A stretch of DNA of 64,000 nucleotides from NCBI GenBank assembly GCA_020310875.1, contig CM035407.1, forward strand, positions 204,800,229 to 204,864,228, written 5' to 3'. Shown here in pieces: positions 1 to 10,262 of the stretch. The notes under the pieces were generated by a model. It worked only from the letters and a program-made list of their open reading frames with translations. It did not search any database and was not told where the DNA came from. Made by a program: the position numbers and the translations under genes. The DNA is from Ceratopteris richardii. Taxonomy: Eukaryota > Streptophyta > Polypodiopsida > Polypodiales > Pteridaceae. How positions within the stretch are numbered: the first letter of the stretch is position 1; each line of letters starts with the position of its first letter.

Positions 1-45
1 ACTTCTCAAGGAGATAGACCAGTTAGAGACCCAACCTATACGCTG

Positions 46-447
46 ATGATCTTTCCAGATGAGGAATTTGAGCCTCATGGCTGGGCAGAAATCTTAGCTA
101 CCATGGACATTGCAGTCAATGAAGAACAATGGACACCTCATTGTGATGAGGAGGGTTATGATATTTCAGTGTTCATGTGTCAGCCCTTGCTACAAGAATG
201 TGACCCTAGTGATGTCATAGAAAAAGGAGAAAATGACGATGATCTAGAGTCCATTGTAATGGATAGTTGCTTTGACTCAGAGAAGCACTATCTAGAAGAT
301 ATAGGAGTATTTACCCAAAAGGAAGAAGAACCCCTCACAAGCATTAAAACTGTAAATTCAAAGGATGGAAGTGAAGGTGGACAAAAGAAAAAGAAGAGAG
401 AAGCTATGAAGCAAAAAGAGGAAAAATCACTGTTTGAGGTACCATAA
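46..447 (+). pseudogene. Gypsy copy 1: linker between protease and reverse transcriptase
   Basis: The 133 residues are acidic then lysine-rich and match the C-terminal part of the 904-residue gag-pro ORF of the second gypsy copy (22930-25644), for example the shared FPDEEFEPHGWAEILATMD stretch. No catalytic motif lies here. It ends at a TAA in the same frame as the RT segment starting at 484; the other copy has a sense codon there, so the break is a nonsense mutation. Upstream gag and protease lie outside the window. Confidence 0.8.
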
Positions 448-483
448 AATTTCAAGAAAGATGAAGTTGAAGACCGAAAAAAT

Positions 484-2157
484 TTGGTACGAATGGCTAA
501 GAGGGAGGCCACCACAGGAGAAGCATATGATAACAAAGAAAAGACCAAAAAAATCATAGTCACCATTGAAGAGAACGAAGAGAGATGTACGTACATAGGA
601 GATGACCTAAGTAAAGAAGAGGAAGCAGAGTTGGTAGCCTTATTAAGGGAATATAGGGACGTGTTTTCATGGCACTATAGAGACTTGAAGGGATTAAATC
701 CGAAAATTTGCTCTCATACGATCTCCATGACCGCTGATGCCAAGCCCATCAAACAAAAGACCTACACATATAATGACACTTATGCAGCTAAAATCAAAGA
801 AGAAATTGACAGATTGATTGAAGTTGGATTTATCTATGAGATTGAGCATACTGAATGGGTGTCACCCATTGTAGTGGTGCCCAAAAAGAATGGAAAGTTG
901 CGTGTCTATATTAACCTTAAAAAGGTTAATGCTGCCACGATTAGAGATAGTTATCCACTTCCAATCATTGATCATTTATTGGAGCGTGTTGCAGGCAAGG
1001 AAGTTTATAGCTTCCTTGATGGATTTTCAGGTTACAACCAAGTAGCCATTGCCCCAGAAGATCAACATAAAACGGCCTTTGCCACAGAGTGGGGAGTCTT
1101 TGCATTTTGTGTGATGCCATTTGGGCTCACCAATGCACCTGCAACATTCCAAAGGCTCATGTGTCAGGTCTTCAAGGAGTTCTTGCGAAAGAGATTAGAA
1201 GTATATGTGGATGATTTATGTGCTTATTCCCAACAAAGAAGATACCACATCCCTGAGCTCAAACAGATCTTCAACAAGTGTAGAGAATATCAAGTGTGTC
1301 TGAACCCAGAAAAGTGTGTGTTCATGGTACGACAAGGTAAAATCTTAGGTCATATTGTTTCTAAGAACGGAATATCAACAGATGAGGACAAAGTAAAAGC
1401 CATAGCGGAGCTACCCAGTCCAAGGAATGTTAAAGAGGTCCAAGCCTTTATGGGCCACTGTGGATATTACCGTAGTTTCATCCACATGTATGCAATCATA
1501 GCTAAACGTCTTTATGCCTTGATGACAAATTTCGAGTGGAATGACCAATGCGAAAATTCCTTCAATGAGTTAAAAAGACGTTTTTGCTCCGCACCAATAC
1601 TGACCACTCCTGATTGGAATAAGCCATTCCATGTACATGTGGATGCATCCAGTTATGCAATAGGATGTGTGCTAGCACAACCCACAAGCGAGGGCAATTT
1701 AGACTTGCCTATAGCATATGCTAGTAGGCAACTCAATGCCATTGAACAAAACTATACAACAACGGAGAGAGAAGGCTTAAGCATGGTATATGTTGTAAAG
1801 AAGTTCAGACACTACTTATTGGCCAACAAGTTCAAGTTTTTCACTGATCATCAAGCTTTATTATACTTGGTCAATAAACCTTGCAATACAGGACACTTAG
1901 TAAGATGGTTCCTCTTACTAATGGAATATGACTTTGAAGTCTTTGTTAGGAAAGGTAAGACCCACCTCAGAGCGGATCACCTTTTTCGCATCACTTCAGG
2001 AGAGCCACCACAAGGAGTGTCTGATGAACTACCTGATGCTTATTTGTTCAATCTAGAAGCTGTTCCTAAATGGGCAAATAAGTTGGTACTAGTTCTAACC
2101 TTTGGACTTGCAAATAAGAAGATGAAGACGAACAAGGATGAAATTGTATGGTCATGA
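484..2157 (+). pseudogene. Gypsy copy 1: reverse transcriptase and RNase H
   Basis: A 557-residue open segment of a Ty3-type polyprotein that copies element RNA into DNA. The RT core shows the MPFGLTNAPATFQ motif and the catalytic YVDD (Asp at about residues 243-244). RNase H follows, with the HVDAS stretch and TDHQALLYLV. Residues 1-80 hold the pre-RT region (YRDVFSWHYRDLKG). There is no chromodomain. The segment stops at a TGA at 2155-2157 where the second copy reads on, so the polyprotein is truncated between RNase H and integrase. The frame is the same as the preceding linker. Confidence 0.88.
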
Positions 2158-2169
2158 AGCTATCAAATA

Positions 2170-3337
2170 TTGGTAGGAAGCATGTATAAACAAGATATGG
2201 AGGGTGTATTAACTTGTTGTGTTGAGGACGATGAACATGGTAGTTGGTTGCAACAAGCCCATGAAGGAATGCTAAGAAATCACTATTCTAAACAACGAAC
2301 ACTACATAATCTAAAATGTTTAGGAGTGTATTGGCCTAACATGCATAAAGAAATACATGAATGGATTACGAATTGTCTTGTGTGCCAAGAAAGACCCCCA
2401 GTGGAGCATGCTACCCTTTATCATGGGTCGTTAATTCCTGATTGGAGCACTCCATTGGTAGAATTTATGAGAACGGGAACATTATCCAATGCGACAAGTC
2501 TAGTAAGAAAACAAAGCATGGAACAAGAGGCTAAAGACTACGCCCTCATAGGCGATAACCTATACCGAAGAGGCAAGGATGGTTACTTAAGATTGTGCGT
2601 TCACGAATCACACTATTTGAAAATCTTAGAAACTACCCATAGCAGTGTTGCGGGCGGACATTTTGGTCCTGATCGAGTAATTAAGACTATTCTATTCTCA
2701 AGACTTTTGTGGCCCACTCTTCATATGGATGCACATACCTATGTGAAGAAATGTGACACATGTCAACGTGCACAATATCCGATTCGAAAAGATGAGATGC
2801 CTTTGAGGCCAATGATGGGAGGATGTGCATTCTCAAAGTGGGGTATAGAATTTGTAGGTCCTATTAACCCCCCAGCTAGAAACTCCCATGCAGAGTACAT
2901 TATTGTATCCACGGACTACCTTACAAAGTGGGTAGAAGTCAAATCCACAACGAAGAATGATGCTCAAACAACGGCAAGGTTCTTATTTGAGAACGTGTTC
3001 ACGAGATATGGACTACCAATAGAGTATTGACAAGGTTCTTCTTGAATGATACATTGAAAATCTGCTCCAAGAATTATTGGTGATACATAAGAAGTCTGCC
3101 CCTTATCATCCACAAGCTAATGGACAAGCTGAGAGCACAAACAAGATCCTATGTAATGTATTGATAAAATTGGTAAATAATAAGCGCTCTGATTGGGACA
3201 AACAACTTCGTCATGCTGTTTGGGCTTATCGAGTTGCCTACAAAACGGTCCTCAATGCCACCCCATTTCAGATGGTCTTCGGACAAAATGTTGTGCTACC
3301 TTTGGATTTCATAATCCCAACTTTAAAAATAGCATAA
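2170..3337 (+). pseudogene. Gypsy copy 1: integrase with two zinc-binding modules
   Basis: Two open pieces (2170-3030 and 3077-3337). The first contains two successive H2C2-type modules, one around the HEGMLRNHYSKQRT stretch ending in a Cys-x2-Cys (CLVC) and one around GGHFGPDRVIK ending CDTC. The catalytic core follows. The position of the first catalytic Asp (WGIDFVGP in the other copy) is Glu here (WGIEFVGP). The segment with the second Asp is scrambled by an indel at 3025-3076, and the last Glu lies in NGQAEST. Integrase would insert the cDNA, but this copy cannot. Confidence 0.85.
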
Positions 3338-3425
3338 GAGCATGAGTGGAATGGACACGAGTTATCCTCTAGGATCTTTGATCTAGAATGCTTAGGTGAG
3401 ACAAGGCTACGAGCGGCTGTCAGCA

Positions 3426-3582
3426 TCATGTGTGTGTGTGTATGTGTGTGCATGCTTGTGTGCTTTCACTCACGCACTTGTGCCATCACTTGCTCATTCA
3501 TACTAGTCCTCATGTCTCCGCGGATTGACATTTATGAGGTGAAGCTCCTCATGTTGGTACTTGCCCATGTGCTAGAGTGACA
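3426..3582 (+). repeat. Truncated LTR end of gypsy copy 1
   Basis: Reverse-complement match to about 13210-13366 of the intact LTR, ending ...GCTAGAGTGACA at 3582 like the outer LTR end. It includes the LTR's own short CA/GT tract. About 450 bp of LTR and all DNA between integrase and LTR are absent. The next base starts the CA microsatellite, so the element sat at or in that array. Confidence 0.8.
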
Positions 3583-4065
3583 AATGCATACACACACATA
3601 CACACACATATGCATACATACACACATAGACACATACACATACATAGACACATACACACACATAGACACATACACACACATAAACACATACACACTCATA
3701 GACACACACACATACACATAGACACACACACATACACACACATATACACACACACATACACACATAGATAGATACACACATGATGATGCATATACACACA
3801 TACACATGCATACACACATACACACACACATACATGCACTCACATATGCGCATACATACATACTTACATGCATACACACACATATGCATACATAATGCAC
3901 ATGCATACATACACATACATAATGCATACATACACATACATAATGCATACACACATATATGCATACATAATGCATACACACACATATGCATACATAGTGC
4001 ACATGCATATGCATACATACATGCATACACATAGACACATACACACCATGTGTGTGTATATATGT
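3583..4065. repeat. CA-rich compound microsatellite (left array of CACTA copy 1)
   Basis: About 480 bp of ACACAT, CATAGACA and TGCATACATA words. It is not a uniform dinucleotide run. Blocks such as the CATAGACACATACACACA / ACTCATAGACACACA series and ATGATGCATA recur in the larger array at 10640-12985, so the two arrays descend from one sequence. Open frames of His-Thr or Val-Cys-Met repeats in it are artefacts of the repeat. Confidence 0.9.
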
Positions 4066-4134
4066 GTATGTATTCTGGTTTTTTTTTCTGTTTGAGATTA
4101 AATTAACAGGAGATATTGTATGGTAAAAAAAAAT

Positions 4135-4826
4135 AAGAGGCGAGCTAACATACCACCTGAGTCGTGGCAGTTTTTTCGTAGACAGCTACGTCTTTAGGAG
4201 TCATTTCCTCAGCAGAAGGTACACAAATTAATAGTTTATATTTATAATTTTTATATATTTTACTTATGTTTTACATTTAATTTATGTATTTTTTTTCTAG
4301 AATAAACAGGCTGCTGCAAAGAAGAGAGTGGAGTCGAGCCACACATCGCACCTAGGCCAAATGGGCCATAATGGTTTTGTAGCTACATTTGTAAGTATAT
4401 GTGTTATTGTGAGTATATTTTTTATTTTAGTTAAAATGCAAGCAACTAATGTTTTTTATTTGTTTCATTGCAGCGGAAGGATTATGGCCGATATCCTATG
4501 AAAGATCTCAGAGATCGAGTATGCTACACATTTTGGATATCGGCGTTTGAGCGAGTATATGCAAGATCATCCTGATGCCTTTGTGAGTATTTTTAAATTT
4601 TATATAATTATTTCATTTTTATGAATGTTTTAATTGTTTTATTTATTTATGATTGTTATATGTAATACAGGAGTATTATGGAGAGACAAATATGGATGAG
4701 GTTGAGAGACAGACACAGGAGGGAGGATCTCGATCATCACAGGGTGATCATGACGATGAGGATGAGGAAGATCAGGATGATCATGATATTGCTGATGATG
4801 ATGATGATCATGATGATGATGATTAG
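4135..4826 (+). pseudogene. Decayed spliced ORF of CACTA copy 1 (possible plant En/Spm accessory protein)
   Basis: Four exon-like blocks with GT-AG borders and AT-rich introns: 4135-4218, 4301-4390, 4474-4582 and 4671-4826. Block 1 encodes a Trp/Phe/Arg-rich stretch (SWQFFRRQLRL) and is broken by TAG. Block 2 is Lys-rich with a HTSHLGQMGHNGF stretch, reminiscent of the plant En/Spm 'Transposase_24' type (inference from memory). Block 3 has a frame shift near its middle, then an HFGYRRLSEYMQDHPDAF-like reading. Block 4 joins it in phase and ends in a very acidic Asp/His tail and TAG. The link to the first exon at 13032 is positional only. Confidence 0.45.
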
Positions 4827-4985
4827 GATTTTAGTTGATTATGACATTGGATTATATGTATTTACATTGATATATATATATTTATCTATATATTTTTCAT
4901 TTCAGTTATGTTTTGAATTATGTGTATGGTATTAAGTAATGAAGAGTTTTGTTCTATTGATTGTTATTATTGTTTATATTAAGCA

Positions 4986-5860
4986 TGTGTTTTAATACTT
5001 TAATTATATAATTTATTCATATGTATGTACCTAAGTGTATATGTATGTAGTATATATGTATGTATGTGCATGTGTATGTGTGTATATATGTGCATGTGTA
5101 AGTGTATATGTGTGTATGAGTATGTGCATGTGCATGTGTATGTGTGTGTATATGTATGTGCATGTATATGTATAACTCTATGTGTATATGTGTATGTATA
5201 TGTGTATATGTAGATATGTGCATGTGTGTGTGCATGTGTATATGTGTTTTAATACTTTAATTATATAATTCATTCATATGTGTGTACCTAAGTGTATATG
5301 TATGTGTATGTATGTGTATGTATGTGCATGTGTATGTGTGTATATATGTATGTATGTGCATGTGCATGTATAAGTGTATATGTTTGTATGAGTATGTGCA
5401 TGTGCATGTGTAAGTGTGTGTATATGTATATGCATGTATATATATAACTCTACGTATATATGTGTGTATGTGCATGTATATGTATATATGTAGGTATGTG
5501 CATGTGTATATGTGTTTTAATACTTTAATTATGTAATTCATTCATATATGTGTACCTAAGTGTATATATATATGTGTGTATATGTATGTATCTGCATGTG
5601 TATGTGTGTGTATATATATGTATGTGCATGTGCATGTGTAAGTGTATATGTGTGTATGAGTATGTGCACGTGCATGTGTAAGTGTATATGTGTGTATGAG
5701 TATGTGCATGTGTAAGTGTACATGTGTGTATCAGTATGTGCATGTGCATGTGTATATGTGTGTATATGTATGTGCATGTATATGTGTAACTCTATGTGTA
5801 TATGTGTGTATGTGCATGTATATGTGTATACATAGGTATGTGCATGTGTGTGTGCATGTA
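4986..5860. repeat. GT-rich tandem array, ~260-bp unit (right array of CACTA copy 1)
   Basis: Three units start with TTTTAATACTTTAATTAT near 4990, 5246 and 5514, so the period is about 257-267 bp. Each unit has this AT-rich head, a TACCTAAGTGTATATG segment, and a long TGTATG/TGCATG microsatellite body. The strand bias is opposite to the CA arrays at 3583 and 10640, so the ORF is bracketed by CA on its left and GT on its right. Confidence 0.85.
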
Positions 5861-6125
5861 TCGAATGAAAATAACACAATTCAAATGATATACAAAGAAT
5901 AGAAATTGTACTTACAATTAGCCATACTTTTTGCTTGGTTAGCTTCTTGAATAACCTGCAGTAAAGAGAGAGAGAGAGAGATAGAGAGAGAGAAAGAGAA
6001 TTCAAAGAGAAAAAGATGTAGAAAGAGAGAAATAGAGACATAGGGAGACAATAAGAGAGAGCTTAGGCAAAACAACAATTCTGCATATACTTGCTTCAGC
6101 TCATAAGCACAGCGCACATGGGAAT
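5861..6125. other. Spacer with GA tract and a possible minus-strand mini-exon
   Basis: Contains a GA-rich microsatellite at about 5962-6062. On the minus strand a pyrimidine tract and TGCAG acceptor precede a ~40-bp open stretch (5913-5955), followed by a GTAAG donor. This could be a small minus-strand exon, but nothing longer supports a gene. A matching GA tract lies at 10576-10620 in CACTA copy 2, so the tract belongs to the element. Confidence 0.35.
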
Positions 6126-6179
6126 GTTGGAGAGCTCTTCGATCGGATGTGTGAAAATGCCGATCGAAGAGCCTCCAAC
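6126..6179. other. Imperfect 20-bp hairpin near the CACTA right end
   Basis: Arms 6126-6146 and 6160-6179 are reverse complements except for one missing base, with a 13-base loop. The core is CTCTTCGATCGG / CCGATCGAAGAG. It lies just inside the subterminal repeat block. It could be a transposase-binding site or a folded RNA element; neither can be told from sequence. Confidence 0.7.
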
Positions 6180-6224
6180 GTTTTCATTTTTGTCTGTCAA
6201 CAGACCGTGGTATAAACGATGCTA

Positions 6225-6505
6225 CCCGCCGTCGCATAAGGGACATTTTTTTAGCGTTGCATATGTGACGCCTCTATCATCGCATATGCAACGTAAAAAA
6301 GCATCGCCCATTTAAAAGCGTCGTGTTAGCGACACTGTATGGGAGCGATGCAGCCCCGTCGCACCACGAGTCGCAAAAAATGTCGTTGGCTTCGTTGTTT
6401 AATCGACGGTCGGTGCACGATGCTAATTACAATGCATGTTGCAATTTTATAGCGACGCAATTCTGTCGCCTTAACCATCGCTATACGCCCGTATTCCTTG
6501 TAGTG
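6225..6505 (-). repeat. CACTA copy 1 right terminus with subterminal repeats
   Basis: Repeated GTCGC-AT-GCGAC-type words (for example CGTCGCATAAGGGACA, GTTGCATATGTGACG, GTCGTGTTAGCGACA) lead to the terminus CCTTGTAGTG ending at 6505. Reading inward, both this end and the left end at 10263 begin CACTACAAG and continue with a G-rich CGTA-GCGA stretch. CACTA transposases bind such subterminal repeats (established for En/Spm). The flanking 3-bp duplication cannot be tested because the left end is missing. Confidence 0.7.
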
Positions 6506-7099
6506 TTGCATGCAAATGCATGTGAGTACACGCACTTTTAAAAGCAAGAAGATCAAAACGTATTTTGTGCATAAAAACATTCTTTGACAAGGATAAATGC
6601 ACCAATATTCTTTTGTAGATGCATGCCTATGCTTGTATTTAATGAGTGTTTTGATATTTTTATTCTCTTTCATGTAGATTCCAATAATTTGTATCAGATT
6701 ATCAAGAATGAAGTTTACTGCCATACTTCAATGATAAAAATGCATCCTACATGAAAGAAGAGAGCAAAAAAACAAATATTGAAACCAATCATTAACTTGG
6801 AAAATACTTATCTCACAATTAGCTATGTCCTTCCTTTGATCCTCGAGAAGAGCCAATCTTCAAAGACTTTGGGTCGAATTCAAAGTTGACTGACTTTGAA
6901 GTATACACTCGATTCTATTGGAAATTGCAAAAAAATGCAATGATGTAAGCCTTCGTGTCAGAACAGGCACGTCGAAAGTCCGATGCCTTTGGGAGAGAAC
7001 TTTCCCTCCTTGTATTTTTGCTATAGATTCTGGAAAATCACCAAGGCCTATTCTCATGCTTTCCATGAGAGTAGTTCCGCCATTCATAAATGAAGAATG
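6506..7099. other. Non-coding stretch, nothing recognised
   Basis: Starts with GCATGCAAATGCATG just outside the CACTA terminus. AT-rich DNA follows to about 6860, with no repeat copy elsewhere in the window that I could see. The open frames are short and lack features of known proteins. Confidence 0.5.
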
Positions 7100-8320
7100 C
7101 TCTTTGGCCCAGTGATTAGGGTGTTTGTTGCTTTCGTGGAAGGACGAAGGATCAATTCCTGTTGCTGTACTTCTTCATACAACATCCAAAGCAGGCTTGA
7201 AATACTGAAAATTACGATCAAATTATTGCTATCCTGCTGCGGGATTATGGTTGAAGCATATTGTTCTCAACCCTGAGATCACGGGTTCAAAACAAGATGC
7301 CTTTTTGCTCCTCTAAGGAGCGCTTCAAACACATCAAGAGAAGGTCAAGTACAATAAGATAATCGATCGTCACCAGCAGTCGACCTTCTGTTAAGGTAAG
7401 TGTCCCTTTCTGTGAACGTGGGTTCGAATCCCACACCATCCAGTTCGACATCTTGTGAAGTGTAAAGAAAAACACATTTTGCAACCCAAGATATAACGGC
7501 AGCAATGTCCGTCTTCCACTAGAACAGAAGTTCACCTTTCTTGCCTCAGGACGACAGTAGCTCAAATATGGCCCTTGTATCCTCTTGATGCAGAAGATTG
7601 AATACAACTTTGTTTCTACCTATGTATCAACTATTGTTGAGGTCTTCTTGGATAGCCTGGCGCAATCGTTCTGAACGAAGAGGTTCAGACTTCAACCTCT
7701 GTTGCGTGTTCAAGTCACGATTGCAAAGCGGCCATCAACGAATACAATATTTTGATGGATCGACCATCAATAATGAAGAGCCTGCACGTGGGCAGTAGGC
7801 TGCTGAACTCATAGACTCATAATTCGACTTGGAATCCCATCAGACCAGAGAGAGATATGGTCGGCCTCCCTTGTTCTTGCTTTATGCTTAAGTGTTGGGC
7901 GTAGATAGCAAAGGCAATTTCAGAAGTTACAGACGTTTGAGGTAGCGAACAAACCATTCTCTTTGAGCGTACTGAGTTGCGAGTTCAATTCTAGAGCCTA
8001 AACTCTTATGTTGCAGGCGTTGCTATCACCAAGGTCTCGCTACAGCGCAGAAATGGAAACCGAATTCTTCATATTGGATTCATAAAACAATCGAAAGCTG
8101 CGTTGCGCACAGGACCATCTAATGATTTAACTCTTCTGAAGCGAGCTAAAAATGAGCAGACATGGGTTCACATCTTTGCATGTTATAAAATGATCTAATC
8201 CTTTTGCTTCTGTCATACAGTGAAAATAAAAAAGAGAATCTTCAGATCAGACGCCCGTGTGATTGCTTCAGATGGCCTGTGATCGATGCCGTTTAGCAAC
8301 ACACTGAGCTCGATAGAAAT
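7100..8320 (+). repeat. Run of degenerate tRNA-like modules (pol III B-box-like motifs)
   Basis: T-arm/B-box-like words occur at 7148-7160, 7281-7293, 7418-7434, 7705-7719, 7979-7994 and 8160-8174, with weaker ones near 7557, 7820 and 8305. The best, at 7418-7434, is a perfect 5-bp T stem around TTCGAAT. Some have an A-box-like word upstream, such as TGGCCCAGTGATTAGG at about 7105 and TAGCCTGGCGCAA at about 7653. Including the weak sites, spacing is roughly 110-180 bp and often near 140. None folds into a full cloverleaf. They may be tandem tRNA-derived SINE-like units; this is an inference from motifs only. Confidence 0.4.
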
Positions 8321-8834
8321 GTTTTGCTACCGGATCTCGAATGAGCGCACGACAATTTATGCCAATCGATGAAAAACAACTACAATTATCACTTTTACAG
8401 GACAGGGGCGTCGATAAAAAATAACAGATGATAAAAGAGAAGATAAGGTCATTGGACAGCTTATTCCTTCTTCGCATCAATACGAGAACTTCATTGACGT
8501 GCCTTGATGGTCACAACGTAATATTCTTTTGCTTCAGGTTATTCTGCACAATACAACGGTGTGTCTCGATGGTTACACCGTGACTTCGTCATCAACAGAT
8601 CCATAGATCAATTCTTGATATTGGTCGGTGACGAAGGTAAACATCGAGCTCCGAATTGGTGGCTAACGAAGGATAAATGCTGCAATCTTTTTTACTACCT
8701 CACAAAAAGAGGGAAGATTTCGCGCATGAAGAAGGCAAACTTCGCGAGAGAGTAATAACATATCATTGAAAAATGAACGTGACAAATCTTCATTGTATTT
8801 CCTCTCAAGCTCAAGGTCACCATGGATTCTATAT
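8320..8834. other. Putative internal region of a minus-strand LTR element
   Basis: It lies immediately left of a primer-site-like word and the LTR at 8848, so it would be the 5' untranslated internal region of that element if the LTR is its 5' LTR. No coding sequence is recognised in it. Confidence 0.35.
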
Positions 8835-8846
8835 GCTCTGATACCA
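8835..8846 (-). promoter_or_regulatory. Primer binding site next to the LTR at 8848 (Met-tRNA type)
   Basis: The + strand reads GCTCTGATACCA next to the LTR edge, i.e. TGGTATCAGAGC on the minus strand, the usual copia initiator-Met-tRNA primer site. It marks a minus-strand element whose interior lies to the left. Confidence 0.6.
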
Positions 8847-8847
8847 A

Positions 8848-9296
8848 TGCAAGCGAACGAGGATTAGGACCACCACGTGCTATAGAGATTGACTCTCCTC
8901 CCAACCAAATGCCTCTTTATATAGCCCTCTCCAGGGGACTTCCTTCTTGGGGAGGTGGATACTAACCATCCAAGTGTAAGCCATGTAACTACATGTGCGC
9001 CAAGTGTCCCAATTAACCACAGTTAACTCAAGTAGATGCTTCTTGAAGGCTCTAGAGCTCTTTGGGCAAAACACTCTCCCCATGTATCCCATGGGGGTTG
9101 AACCCAAGACCTCCTCCTTCACATCCTTGAGAGTTAACCACTAAGCTAAGTGGATCACTTGTTCACAAGAGCACATGACCTCCTAGTAAGTCTAGACTCG
9201 AGAGCTTTGGTCATATACATGGGTGACCAAACGGTGTCTGATTTTAGATCTGTCTGAACCAGCCAAACCCTTAGATCATAGAATTACTTTATTACA
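8848..9296 (-). repeat. LTR carrying pol III A/B boxes (copy a)
   Basis: Bounded by TGCAAGCGAAC at 8848 and ATTACA at 9296 (TG...CA on the minus strand). It is homologous over most of its ~450 bp to 59291-59786, and in part to 58860-59065. A tRNA-like segment lies inside on the minus strand: A-box-like TAGCTTAGTGG (9138-9148) and B-box-like GGGTTCAACCC (9095-9105). No 5-bp duplication is seen (ACCAA left, TAAGT right), as expected when the left side is internal sequence. The right flank is copia RT, so it inserted there. Confidence 0.65.
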
Positions 9297-10262
9297 TAAG
9301 TAATAAAAAATCCTTGCATGCCAAGCACGAGGGGCTTGTTTGAGCCCATACAAAGGCTTTTGCAACTTGCAAACATATTCTCAGTGCTTTGAATCCTCAT
9401 ATCCTTGTGACTGGTCCATATATACTTCTTCCTGTAACTCATCATGTAGGAAAGCAGTCTTCACATCCATCTGATGCAAGGTCCATCCTTTTGTTGTAGC
9501 TAATGCAACAAATCCTATGAAAGTAGACATTTTAGCTATATGGCTGAACCTTTCCTCATAATCAATGCCATATTTCTATGCATATCCCTTTGCTACTAAT
9601 CATGCTTTATACTTGGTTATGATACCATTAACATTGTGCTTTACCTTGTAAACCCACTTGCATCCTATGGGTTTCTTTCCTTGTGGCAATGGAGCTAGCT
9701 TCCATGTTTCGTTTCCATAAACTACAGCCATCTCCACATCCATAGCTTTTTCCCAATGTGCACCTCCAATTGCATCTTCAAAACAAGAAGGTTCAACATC
9801 TTGTATTACCTTGGGCATGTAGGCACAATGATGAGCCATGTAACTGTCATACGTCAATCATTGCACTGAATTCTGAATCCTCCCACAACTTCTAGGTCCT
9901 GGGTCACTTCTCCTTGTATCATTTGCATGTGCCTTTCTTATTCCTGGAGTCTTCATAGAGGGCAATCCAAGTTCCTCATCAAGACTCTTTTCTGAACCAT
10001 TTGAATCTCCATCAATGTCTTCAAAACCTGCATATATTTTACTACTAGTGGGAATCTTCTCTTTACCTTTCTTGGATGTATTTGATGAATTTGCTGGACT
10101 AAAGTTTCCATGCAATCTTCCACTCCATGGATTTGAGTTGGAACTATTGCGAATTTGGTCCACTCAAAACTTGAGATTCTACACTTGATTTTTTAGCATT
10201 TTGTTTATCATTTGGTTCAAGACTAAGTCCTTCTTTGGCATCTGCATAGAAGCTTGACATTT
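9297..10262 (-). pseudogene. Copia pol fragment (integrase C-terminal region to RT)
   Basis: Reading leftwards from 10262: a Ser/Asn-rich integrase-RT linker (EMSSFYADAKEGLSLEPND and NPWSGR stretches), then the RT start with GCKWVYKVK (about 9650), KGWTLHQMDVKTAFL and [11 protein letters not shown] near 9330. It is cut off there by the LTR at 8848-9296. At least three in-frame stops occur. At the other end it is cut by the CACTA terminus at 10263. It predates both insertions. Confidence 0.85.

Larger units (their letters stand above)
1..3582 (+). mobile_element. Ty3/gypsy LTR retrotransposon remnant (gypsy copy 1)
   Basis: The left end lies outside the window. Coding order on the + strand is the protease-RT linker, reverse transcriptase/RNase H and integrase, followed at 3426-3582 by only the last ~157 bp of the LTR. 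The proteins are close relatives of those of the 16.3-kb gypsy element at 13210-29480, so this is the same family in opposite orientation. Everything between the integrase C-terminal region (about 3425) and the LTR end is missing, including the long accessory region present in the other copy. Stops and shifts in every segment show it is dead. Confidence 0.9.
3583..6505 (+). mobile_element. CACTA-like DNA transposon, right-hand part (copy 1)
   Basis: The right terminus reads CCTTGTAGTG at 6496-6505, the reverse complement of the CACTACAAGG end typical of plant CACTA (En/Spm) elements. Inside it are GTCGC/GCGAC subterminal repeats (6225-6505), a hairpin, a GA tract, a GT-rich tandem array, remains of a spliced ORF and a CA-rich array. 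The left end is missing, replaced by gypsy copy 1. It mirrors the left end starting at 10263. Assignment rests on terminus, subterminal repeats and shared arrays; no transposase catalytic domain is visible. Confidence 0.65.

Noticed and set aside
7360..7441. A functional tRNA gene ending at the perfect T arm 7418-7434
   Set aside because: No matching 7-bp acceptor stem upstream, no clean D arm, and the anticodon-like loop lacks the usual T before the anticodon.
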